A stretch of 64,000 nt of DNA from Chamaelirium japonicum (Eukaryota > Streptophyta > Magnoliopsida > Liliales > Melanthiaceae): positions 64,759,596 to 64,823,595 of the forward strand of contig OX393553.1 of the NCBI GenBank assembly GCA_947650365.1, given 5' to 3'. The notes beneath the pieces are model-generated. The model saw only the letters and a list, made by a program, of their open reading frames with translations, did not search any database and was not told where the DNA came from. This document shows, in pieces, positions 33,301 to 43,486 of the stretch. A program made the translations under genes and the position numbers. Position 1 is the first letter of the stretch. Every line of letters begins with the position of its first letter.

Positions 33301-34558
33301 ATGGTAGGACCGTGAGGAGGTAGGACTTTAAGGCAACCTACTGTGGTTGGATCAACACTGCCAAAAAGAAGGTTGTCATATGCAAAATGGAGATTGAAGG
33401 TCTTCCCAAATTTATCTCCTACCCCTACAGTCTGTAGAACTTGGCTTGTATATACACTAGTGCCTGCTCGTGCCTGTCGGCACTAAAGTGGGCCATCTTT
33501 GGCGGCAACACATCTGAACACCTTCGGCAACAAAACACTTTTGACGACAACACAGACATTCATAGGGACACCCATTTCCTCTCCCGTGCTGATTGGTATG
33601 AAGCGGGCGCCTTCGGTGCGACCAACTCCCCCTCCCCCTATAATCGATCAATCACAGCTGTCTCTGTTCGAACGGATTCCTCGAGATCGACCCGATAGTT
33701 TGGGGCGGTCGAAGCTTCAGCAAGCAGGTTTGTAGCCGTTGATGTGAACAACTATCACAGGATGAACGGTCAGGTTTAGTGCAATTTCAATAGGCCGGGA
33801 TTTTAGGGGTTTAGTGCAATTTAAATGGGTTGGGATTTAAAACCAAGGAGAGATATCATCGTACGTTGATTTTTGAAAGAATGGTTAGATCTATTTGGTT
33901 TATTTTTGTCCAGTCAGCTTGTCCTAGTCAGCTTTTTTGTTCTTTTTTGTCTAGTCAGCACAAAACCGACGTCCCTTGTTATATAGACTAGTCTAACACA
34001 ATCTATAATCAGATTTGTAGAAAAATCTGATTCCCTCATAAGCTAGAGTTAGTTTTGTATAGAAAAATCAGATTCCTACAGTAGCACCTGAGAGCAGCTT
34101 CTAGCTTCTGCTTCTGGTTTTTGCAGGAATCCGAATCTGCAAGAATCTGATCGGTGCAGAATCAAATCCAAACATGCCCTAAACATCCTGCGGTCTTTAG
34201 AACTTAATTAGCTTGCATATATACTAATCTAATTAAACCTTTGATTTTGCAGCTGAAATTGGTCGATAGCAAGTCCGCCGAAGGAAAGGTTGCGCGGATC
34301 GCTCTGTTCTCAAAACACCCGGAGATGAAGAGTAATCATCCGAATCCCTGCCAACAACGCTGATTTCCATCCTCTAACCCCCTATATACATTATGCCGAT
34401 TGAACTTGGTATTAACATTTGTTTTGCCGTCGGTGGGTGCAGGCTGGCCAGACGATCACAACTTCCAAATTTTCATGCTCGACATCGAGAGCCTGTTTCT
34501 GATCGACTGGTTTGGCGGTCCCAAACCTCTCTCTCCAGCTCAGTACTTCAAACCTTGA
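30339..34558 (+). CDS. CREG-like protein (split-barrel flavin-binding fold), 3' four exons
   Basis: CREG proteins are secreted or lysosomal/vacuolar glycoproteins with the split-barrel fold of pyridoxamine phosphate oxidases, usually without known enzyme activity. Exons: 30339-30374, 30462-30654, 34253-34331, 34443-34558 (TGA). The exon phases fit, giving about 141 residues. Conserved blocks: [14 protein letters not shown] across the first junction, [40 protein letters not shown], then LKLVDSK, FSKHPEM and, at the end, [17 protein letters not shown]. The donors are GTAATC, GTGTGT and GTAATC. The third intron is 3,598 bp and filled by Copia and Helitron-like fragments. The N-terminal exon (signal peptide and first strand) was not found in the window upstream, so the gene may be 5'-truncated or have a very long first intron. 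Confidence 0.88.
30655..31150. other. Intron 3 of the CREG-like gene, unassigned part
   Basis: AT-rich sequence with no recognised element. TCGAAAACCTGACCC-type repeats lie near 30,780-30,815. Confidence 0.5.
31237..31476. repeat. 120-bp tandem duplication at the Copia LTR/polypurine border
   Basis: CCAAAGGGTGCACATACC at 31,237 and CCAAAGGGTGGACATACC at 31,357 start two nearly identical 120-base units, each including the LTR edge and polypurine tract. Confidence 0.9.
32951..33436. repeat. About 240-bp tandem duplication in the Copia fragment
   Basis: Units starting near 32,954 and 33,193 share GATAGCTGCAAAAAAGTTCT, GAATAAGAGGCAATGTGAGA and CACTGCCAAAAAGAAGGTTG. The related block at 36,890-37,135 has a single unit. 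Confidence 0.85.
33444..33985 (-). mobile_element. Helitron-like element, copy 1, in the CREG-like intron
   Basis: The left edge is ACTAGTGCCTGCTCGTGCCTGTCGGCAC; on the minus strand it is a GTGCCGACAGGCAC hairpin followed by CTAGT. Homology with 37,149-37,712 runs on to CGTCCCTTGTTATA, where it stops abruptly. No Rep/helicase coding is present. Confidence 0.55.
33986..34252. other. End of the CREG-like intron 3
   Basis: Short inverted blocks around AGATTTGTAGAAAAATCTGATT and its near-copies suggest a decayed miniature element. The acceptor is TTTTGCAG at 34,252. Confidence 0.4.
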
Positions 34559-34822
34559 ATACGAGCAGAGAATGGAGTCATAATGGGCTCCAGACCTGAT
34601 CTTATGGAGTAATAAACAACTGCAACTGTGTGCTGTACCTTCAATATTGTCAATGTGTTTCATTTCCCATGTTTGATCGAGCAAATGCCGACGGCCAAGC
34701 GAAAAATTTGGTTATGTATTTGTGGGGGGCTTGACTGCAGTGGTTTTAATTTTAAATACCTAATTGATCCTATTTCTAAGGCATGTCCAAGCTTTTTTTT
34801 GTGGTAGACAAGATCGGGGCCA

Positions 34823-35285
34823 TTACATTATGGCCTGTATGTCCTCTCTGACAAGGACCGGAATTTCGTTATAAAAATCCGAAAGCCAGGACCCACCTGC
34901 TCTGTGCAAACGAGTCGTGGAAGCTAGCCAATGTGCGGCCCGATTTGCCGAACGCGAGACCCATTGGACTGTAGCTTCCGTGGCGCTCTGCCGTACCTGC
35001 AAACATGTGACCACCACACGAGAAATCTCCGATGCAAGCTATCGTCCCAGCAGAAGAGCATCTCCAGCTCCTATCGCATCCGTCAGAATCAGCACCCTAG
35101 CCTTTGGCCGCCTTTCCATCTCTTCAAAAGCACCCTTTAAAGCCATAATCTCCGCCTCCTGGGGAGAGTCAACCCTACAACAAAAGGATGCCCCCGCCAA
35201 AACTTTGGCGGCAAAATTGTTGGCCAGAACCCACACCCCACTAGCGATCTCCGAAGACTAGGTGAAAGATCTATCCACCCACAAA
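34823..35285 (-). pseudogene. LINE C-terminal RNase H-like domain (fragment)
   Basis: Two adjacent minus-strand frames make an RVT_3-type RNase H-like domain: VDRSF, then AEIMALKGAFEEM with the acidic Glu, LILTDA with an Asp, and WVSRSANRAAHWLA with the terminal His region. A stop separates the two frames near 35,030. This domain ends plant LINE ORF2 proteins. It is unrelated in strand and position to the LINE at 26,715-28,335. Confidence 0.75.
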
Positions 35286-36160
35286 ATGTAGTCCACCTGA
35301 GTGTCTCATCGCGAGACTTGGGTTTGATCTTCCCGGTTGGAATTATATATTATCCTTGTGTCGGCTGGCGCGGCGGGCGCCACGCGGCCGGAAAAACATA
35401 TAGGCAGCCAATTTTGGCTGTCGGAGAATGCTGTTCTGCTATAGTGACTGGTCGGGCCTGGTTGGAAAGGAAGGATGTGATAGGGTATGTAAAGAGTTTG
35501 TGAAGATTTGTCTGTCTGAATATACAGTGTCGTGTGTAGTTAAATAAGGTAAGCAATTCTATTCAACCAGACGAAATGATTTTTTTTTTTTAGAAATAAT
35601 AAGATAAAATGTTTACATACACTTTATAGACCCCATCACAGTCGTTTGTTTTCTGCCGGTTGGGACTGAGTGCGATTTATCGGTCAGGCCTGGGTACATC
35701 GGACGCCTATAATCCTGTTGAATTGTCTGCAAAATATTTTGTCTGGTTGGATTGTATTTTCCAAAATAAGAAATCTTAAGCCTAATAGCTTTCGAGTCGT
35801 AGCACCGACCTCACTTTGGGTCGTTGGTTCAAGCTAAACTGTTTGAGCTATACTTTCTTAGTTAGTGACTCCAGCGTGCTTGTGCGTAGGGCTGACAATG
35901 GGCCGGGCTTGGGTCGAACTCAATCAAGCCCGGGCCCAGGTCCGTATTTTTTTCTTCGGTCCAAGACCGACCCGTTTTTGTATCAGGCTTTATAGACAAG
36001 GCCCAAGCCCAAGCCCATATCAAAGATCCGGACCTGGGCCCCAAAGCCTTCAATGACCAACTTTCTTCCATGCATTTATTTGGCATTAATCGATGTTATT
36101 AACATAATTTTCTTATTTTACAAAATTATATATTTTTATTATAAACTGTGGTGTAAGCTA
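35286..36160. other. Intergenic; GGGCC/GGGCTT-rich repeat at 35,885-36,060
   Basis: No gene is seen. GGGCTGACAATGGGCCGGGCTT at 35,889 and the AAGCCCAAGCCCATAT block near 36,005 are of the degenerate hAT-like type. A T-run lies at 35,578-35,592. Confidence 0.5.
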
Positions 36161-36164
36161 GCAA

Positions 36165-36900
36165 TGACCAAGTATCCTCAGGGAGACAAAGCAACCTCAA
36201 GACCGGTGAAGTAGCGAAGCGAGCCAAGGTCTTTCATCTTGAACTACTGCTGGAGATGCCTCTTCAGAGAATCGATAGTAGTAGTATCGTCATCAGTAAT
36301 GATTATGTCATCAACATATAGAAGCAATATCGCACGATCATGAGTAGAGGTGTGAGTGAACATAGTATAGTCATTCATACTCTTTGTAAAGATGGCTGCA
36401 AGCATTGAGGACTTGAAGTGCTCAAACCAAGCTCGAAGAGCTTGCTTGAGCTCATATATGGCCCGACAAAGATGACAAAAATACTGGGGAGGAGTCAAAA
36501 GACCAGGAGGGGGACTCATGTACACCTCCTCAAAAAGATTTCCGTGAAAAAATGCGTTCTTCACATCCATTTGGAAGAGTGGCCAGTGACGAGCATAAGC
36601 TACTGCTAACAGAGTCCGGACAAAAGTCATCTTCGCAATAGAGGTGAAGGTCTCCTCGTAGTCAATGCCATACTCCTGAGTGAAACCTCGAGCAACTAGG
36701 CAGGATTTGTAACTCTCAATCGATCCATTGGAGCGAGTATTGATTGGATAGACCCAACGACAACTGAGAGGATCCTTTCCTGAAGGAAGAGAAACGAACT
36801 CGCAAGTACTAGTCTTTTGAAGAGCCTACAACTTCTCAGACATAGCATGTTGCCAATGGGGTACTTGGACTGCCTCGCGGTAAGTTTGTGGCTTCTGAAT
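36165..36900 (-). pseudogene. Copia reverse transcriptase fragment (duplicate of 32,240-32,950)
   Basis: A 128-codon open minus-strand frame at 36,244-36,630 has [26 protein letters not shown] and YVDDIII, the finger and palm region of Copia reverse transcriptase. Upstream coding to 36,900 is broken. This copy has fewer stops than its partner in the CREG-like intron. Confidence 0.88.
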
Positions 36901-37148
36901 CAAATGAACAGCTACAAAAAAGTTCTAAAATCGTGAAGAATAAGAGGCAGTGTGAGAGAAACCGTAGTGATCCGGTGGATGCCGGTCACGCTCAGAGTAG
37001 GACCGTGAGGAGGCAAGACTTTAAGGCAACCTACTTGGGTTGGATCAACACTGCCAAAAAGAAGGTTGTCATCTGCAAAATGGAGATTGAAAGTCTTCCA
37101 AGATTTATCTCCTACCCCTACAATCTGTAGAACTTAACTTGTATATAC

Positions 37149-37712
37149 ACTAGTGCATACCCGTGCCTGTCGGCACTGCAGCGGGCCGCCTTCGGCGACA
37201 ACACACCTGTCGGCACTGTAGCGGGCCGCCTTCGGCGGCAACACACATGAACGCCTCCGGCAACAAAACAATTTCGATGACAACACCGATATTCATAGGG
37301 ACACCAATTTCCTCGCCCGTGCCGATTGGTACGAAGCGGGTGCCTTCGGCGCGACCAACTCCCCCTCCCCCTATAATCGATCAATCACAGTTGTCTCTGT
37401 TCGAATATATTACTCGACATTGACCCGATGATTTGGGACGGCCGAAACTTCAGCAGGCAGGTTTGTAGCTGTTGATGCGAACAATAATCACAGGATGAAC
37501 GGTCAGGTTAAGTGCAGTTTCAATGGGCCGGGATTTTAGGGGTTTAGTGCAGTTTAAATGGGTTGGGATTTGAAACCAAGGAGAGATCGTGCGTTGAATT
37601 TTGAATGAATGGTTAGATCTATTTGGTTCATTTTTGTCCAATCAGCTTGCCCTAATTATCTTTTTTGTTCTGTTTTGTCTAGTCAGCACAAAACCGACGT
37701 CCCTTGTTATAC
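37149..37712 (-). mobile_element. Helitron-like element, copy 2
   Basis: It begins ACTAGTGCATACCCGTGCCTGTCGGCAC (hairpin plus CTAGT on the minus strand) and ends at CGTCCCTTGTTATA, like 33,444-33,985. Near its left end a roughly 40-base block (CGGCACTG.AGCGGGCCGCC) is repeated twice. Confidence 0.55.
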
Positions 37713-37769
37713 GAAAAGGAGGGAAAAGTGAGAGACGCCCGAGCCGCACACTATAGTGGGGGTCTTGTA

Positions 37770-37970
37770 ATAATAATGGTACATTTGATGGTTGCCACAA
37801 CATGATGACCTTAAAATTAAAGTCCTCGGATACAAGGGCCTATAGAATTGCTGACAGAAAAAGTAGTAATGGGTAGAACTCCGTGGAACATCACCCAGAT
37901 CTTTAACAGATCTGGGACTAAATCTTCAACAATCTTTATCTTTACACGAGGCTTGGAACTGGCAATCCGG
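37770..37970. repeat. Dispersed repeat, copy 2
   Basis: The partner of 17,835-18,155, same orientation. It lies between the Helitron-like element and the LTR of the next Copia. Confidence 0.7.
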
Positions 37971-38139
37971 TCTCTTGTGGACAAGGGTGGCGCCGCATGT
38001 GAGTTTGTGGGTCAATTGACCATACTCAATTTTTTTTTTTTGCTTTGATTGTCTCAGTTTTTGATGCCACCGTTTGAGTCTTTTGACCCCACTCCCTATT
38101 ACCAATGTCTCAAAAACCAATTTGTCATTCCAAAAAAAA

Positions 38140-41100
38140 AAACAAAGATTTTTTGCAGCAAAAAAAAATTGTTTTGAGAGACGGGAGATATGAGAGATCA
38201 AAACCGTGATCCACCCTTAAGGCCAAATATTATTTATAGAGTGAATTAACCGAGGGCCCAAGTAATCCCTGGAAAACCCTAATCCAGGGGTAGATCTGAC
38301 GGTGGACAGCCACCCGATCAAACGATCTCATAACACTCCCCCTTGTATGTCCACCAATTATAATGTCCTTCAGGAATTATGGTGAACACGCATCATGCTG
38401 CCTCGTTAAAATCTTTTAGTAGAAAAATCCTGTGGGACAAAGCCTATCCAAAGGAAAAAGAGTACAATGCGCTTAGCATACTTCAGGATGCTAGCAAACT
38501 TCAGGATGCTTGACATACTTTAGGATGTCAACCTATCACTACCCTTCCCCTGATTTCATTTGTTCAAAATAAAGAAAAACTCTCCCTGATTATTACATTA
38601 TTTAATAATTTCCTTGATGAAGTCTTCGAAGCCCAATTCCGTACACCAGCTTCCGGAAGGTTGATTTTGGTAATGACTTAGTGAAGAGGTCCACAAGATT
38701 GTCACTGAATCGAACTTGTTCTACTTTGATTTCTTGCTTCTCGTGGAGTTCATGTACGAAAAAAAAACTTCGGTGAAATATGCTTGGTTCGATCTCCTTT
38801 GATGAATCCTCCCTGGAGTTATTCGATGCATGCGACATTGTCTTCATATATCGTAGTAGGTTCATCTATAGTAGAAGGAAGCTGACAACTGCTTCGTATG
38901 TGCTTGAGTAATGATCTCAGTCATACACTTTCTCGACTTGCTTCGTGTAATAACAGAATGTCTGAATGGTTTGAGGATATTATTTCTAGACTTTGTTTAT
39001 AGAATACCAAAATAGCTGCATCACTATTTAAAAAAACATAATATATTTATGATTGACCCTTATGTAGGTCAGAAATATTACCTGAATCTGCATAGCCAAT
39101 CAGGTTAGTCTGATCAATAAAATAATCTCAATTTAATACTTCCACGAAGATATCTTAATATGTATTTAATTATATTTCAGTGTCTACGAATAGCTGCAAT
39201 ATTATATTTAGTAAGTATATTTTCAGAAAATGCTATGTCAGAACTAATGCACTGTGTTAAGTAAAATACTGCCCAATGACACATAAATATTGCACTTCAA
39301 GACCAAATATATCTTTGTTTTCTACTCTTGATCTAAATGGATCTCTTTCAATATCCAAATACTGAATGCTATAGGTATACTTAATGGATGATATTTTATA
39401 CTAAATCTCTTCAAGAGTTTTTCAGTATAATTGGATTAATGGATCAAAGTTCCACTCTCCATATGCTCGATCTTCAGGCTGATGCAAAACTTAGTTTTAC
39501 TTAGGTCTTTCATTTTAAATTGTTAGCAGTCTTTTTGAGCTCTTCTAGAGTCCATAATATGTTGATACTATCAACATACACTACTACTATGAAAAATCCA
39601 TTCAGGGATTTCTTTATTAATACACAAGGACATATGGGATCGTTTATATAATATTATTTATGCATATATTTACTCAGACGGTTGTACCACAGTCTTTCAG
39701 ATTGTTTTATCCCATACAACATACGTCTTAATCTAATTGAGTGTGTGCTTCTAGACTTTGCTTCTAGCAACTTAAATTCTTCAAGGATTTGTATATAGAT
39801 TTCAGTGTTAAGATTTCTGTATGCAATCATTATGTCTATTAGCTTCATGTAGAGTTTTCATATATTATTAAGCTAATTAGATGAATATTATTGCATATAT
39901 TATCGGAGAATAAGTTTCCTCGTGTAATCTATCCCAGGTTTCTACGAGAAACCTTGTGCACAAGTCATGCTTTATATCTTTGAATTTTATCATTTTTATT
40001 CCTCTGCCAGAGGAACACCCATCTAAAAGCTACTAGGTTTATTCCGGATGGTATTTGTACTATATGTCCAAGTACTCCATATTTTTCAAGAAAATTCAGT
40101 TTTGCTTGAATAACATCTTCTCTATCTTGGTCATTCCTTTCTTTGTCGACATTCATGGTTGCTATTTATATCATTACATTTTGCTATTCAGTAGCTACTA
40201 TATATATAAATACGTCATCGATGACTACTTTCTTTCGGTTCCAATTTTCTCCTGAATATAAATAGAATATTGAGATTTCATTATTATTCGGTACCGGTAC
40301 CATTTCCCTTGTCACTTCAAGGACCTAGGTTATAACCTCGTTCAAAGCGTTATGTATGGTTTCAGAAAAATTGAACCTTTGATTCCCAGTCACTTTAAGG
40401 ATCTGGGGCATAATCTCGACTGGAGCATTATGCATCGTCTCTTCCAGAGGCACTACTTCTGGAGTTTTCTTAGGGCATAATTTTTCACTTAACTTTCTCT
40501 TCCAGGGAGTTAAATCTTTGGAACCTATAGATCTACCATGCTTCTAGCGTGCAATGGACTTATTTGCTGCATTGTTCAAATTCTGTCCTTCTGGGATATT
40601 AATTCGAACCAGCGCATTCATAGCTGACACATGTGACTTTATCACTCTAGCTACAACATTAAATGCATCAAGTAAGTTGTTTGCAATTTTCTGTAGATGC
40701 TCTTCTAACTTTGTATTTATATTGAAAAGTCCTAGAGTCCAGATGAGACATAATAGAAGTATTCTACGATAGTTCACGTCGTTCTTCTAAAATACCCATG
40801 TACTTATCTCCTCCTAATGGCGAGAATTCTGACTCATCGAAGTGGTAATCCATAAACCTTACGAAAAATAGATTACCGATTAATAATTTTAGATATTTAA
40901 TTATAGACGATGATTCAATCAAAATTGATATAAATACCTAATCTTCGTTGGGGACCCATTTTAGTTCTCTTTGGTGGCGAGAAAGAAATTTATACTGTAT
41001 AACCAAATTTTCACAAATGCGAGATATTAGGTTGGCTTTCTGATACCAAACAAGTAGAAATATTTTATAGTAGGCTATGATTATAAGTTAAATAAGAATT

Positions 41101-43400
41101 GCACCATGCAGTATGGCATGCCCTCAAGTAATAATGGAAAGTCTAGATTACATTAAGAGTAGCCTAGCTACCAGTTGAAGGTGTTAAATAAGAAACTCTG
41201 TGAAACCAATTTGGGTATAAACATGGGAAACAGAATATTCTATATCAATTTATATTGATGAAAAGAAATCATCAAAGGCTTGGGAAGGTAAAAACAGTGA
41301 TATTATCTAATCTAATAGATTATATAGGATGGTCTTAAGAATGAGTTCTAAGCTTGATAATCTGGGTAAACAGTCTAACAAAAGCTAGGTTTCTAGTGGA
41401 CAAAAGATAGACATGTGACTATCTGATTGAGGCATTTAAAATTATCATATAGTATCTAAAATGGTCCACTAGAGAGGTGTATTGGTCTATAAATATCACC
41501 TTGTATCCTATGAGGAAAAGGTGGTGACTCAGAGGTTATCCATAAAGGATGGTCAATAGAGTTGTCTATGATCCTCTTAAGTATATATGATCTAGAATAA
41601 CCAAGTCGGTCATACCAATGGTTTATGATTATAGGGACTTTAAGCTTCTAGATTACCAAAGACTTCTCATTCGTAATGAGCTTATGGCTCCTAATTGCAT
41701 GAGATCTAACTAACCCAATACAAGTGTAATATATCCATATTGAGAGGGTGGTGAATATTTATAATGTAAACTTCAAGTTTACTTCATTTTTGTGTTTTGA
41801 TATTGTATTCATTCATACAAATGTCTTTGAAGCTCAGTAAGGTTCTTCTAGAACTACTTAAGCACAAAGCATTTTGGATAGGTAAATGGGTACCATTTGA
41901 TAACACAAGATTGACTCTTCTAGAGCCTTCTATCATTTGTATATGTATAGTTATGGTTAACACATTATGAAGCTATATCATCCAGACCTTTATTATTTAT
42001 TGTCAAGTCTATCATCAATATCTATATAGAATTTTGAGGGCTTTTAACTAGGTATAATCAGGAGTATCGTCTAGATTATCTATGTCATCAAAATTGTTCA
42101 TCATGTTTGACTTCATGGTCTTTTGGGAACTCTAGTACAGTTCCATATTTTTCTTCGATGCATGACAGGTGCATGACCAATGATCTACGCCTCCACACCT
42201 GTAATAAGCTTCTTGTGGTGTGTTTGTAGGTGGTAGATTTTTTATGGAAGAAGCATGTCACATCCAATTTTTGATTTTTTAAAATTTATAGCATTTTATG
42301 GATTATACCCACCTCTTTTAGGGTGGTTATATTTTGCTCAATCATTATAACCATCTCTTCTAGGGTGGCTACCTCTTCCGGAGTAGTTATTACGGACTCC
42401 TATATCACGACTCCTGCCTCGATATTTGTGATATCATTCATTGATATTTGCCTCAAGTAGTGTTGTGGCCCCAGTAGGCTTGGAGATATGATTTTACATC
42501 AGAACTTTATTGTTTGCTTCTACAACTTAGAGGACCGAGATAACATTAGCGAACTTTAAGTCGTTATGCTCATGATACTGCTGCTGCAGGAGCATGTTCA
42601 TGGTGTGAAAAGCAAAAAGTGTCTTGTCAATCATTTGACTATTATTGACAATTTCTTCGTATAATTTTGAATGTGAGATTACACTGAACATTACTGAGTT
42701 ATATTCTGATACCGATTTATAATCATAGGTTAATCCACTCATCTCTGGTCGTTGGGAGTATGACCATCCTCTGGTAGTCATAATTATCTCTCAAGAACTT
42801 CCATAGGGCCAGAGGTGTACCTCGGTTAGGTATTCATTATTGAGGTCATAATGGGGGGGATGACATAATAAGATTAATCCTTAGCTTTCTCTTTAAGAGT
42901 AAGTTGATTTTCTTCCTCGATTGCAATCCCTAGTTTCTTCAATTATAATTGAAGAGTGACACCTAGACGCTAGACTAGATAATTCTAGTCACTGACTTCA
43001 AGGTTCTCGAATTCTAATTAGGATTTGTATGGAATTCTAAGCATTGCATAATCAGAAAATCGATTAAAACTACTGGATTCTAGGATCCTATATGTTTTGA
43101 GGACTACTGGTCCTATATACTATGAAAAATTTTGTTACAAGGTATCCGTGGCCTTATTGTGATGTCTTGGCAGACTAGGGACAAGCTTACACAAGGCTAT
43201 GGATGAAGGCATAATATTATGTTCGTACTGACAATAATCAAAACTATTGTTAACTAATCAGAATAAGATTAATCCATACTATCAAATGATATACAAGGTA
43301 AAGGTACTATATCAATTTTGAATTATGAAGCAAAGATATGTCCAATAGATAAACTTGCATTAATAATTTAATTAAACAAGATATCTATCCATTACATTCT
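38140..43400 (-). mobile_element. Degenerate Copia element (Copia-3)
   Basis: Decayed minus-strand coding is in the right order. It has a gag-type block (DYKSVSEYNSVMF, LLQQQYHEHND) at 42,527-42,781, a zinc-knuckle-like stretch (YRCGGVDHW) near 42,200, and a linker before reverse transcriptase (ANNLLDAFNVVARVIKSH) at 40,544-40,777. Reverse transcriptase pieces follow at 39,965-40,156 (AFRWVFLW) and 39,654-39,848 (MLYGIKQSERLWYNRL), and the RNase H tail (DNLVDLFTKSLP) is at 38,602-38,865. The 3' LTR begins at 38,335 (minus-strand TGTTATGAGATCG), preceded by the polypurine AAGGGGGAG. A TATA-like CTATAAATAA lies near 38,240. No 5' LTR was found. Confidence 0.85.
40560..43400. other. Decayed interior of Copia-3, mostly unreadable
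   Basis: AT-rich, stop-laden sequence between the gag-type block and the reverse transcriptase linker, where protease and integrase would be. A TGGTATCAGAAAGCC-like string on the minus strand near 41,040 resembles a primer site but lies on the wrong side of gag. Confidence 0.5.
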
Positions 43401-43486
43401 TATAAACAGTGATAAGATGCAAAATAATTTGAGTTTATAAAATTGGATCATAATAGTGTCCCCGGAACTGTCAAACTAGCCAATAT

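Larger units (their letters stand above)
31150..33436 (-). pseudogene. Decayed Copia fragment inside the CREG-like intron
   Basis: Minus-strand Copia pol remnants run from RNase H ([11 protein letters not shown] near 31,650, TEVEYRAMA near 31,760) to reverse transcriptase (YVDDIIIT-like near 32,370, MDVKNAFLH near 32,630, [12 protein letters not shown] near 32,730), with many breaks. TGTGGAGGG followed by TGTTAGAGTG on the minus strand near 31,310 looks like a polypurine tract and 3' LTR start. The part 32,240-33,436 is duplicated at 36,165-37,145. Confidence 0.82.

Noticed and set aside
41030..41050. TGGTATCAGAAAGCC on the minus strand as a Copia primer-binding site
   Set aside because: It lies downstream of the gag-type block of the same element, where no primer site should be, and no LTR edge is beside it.
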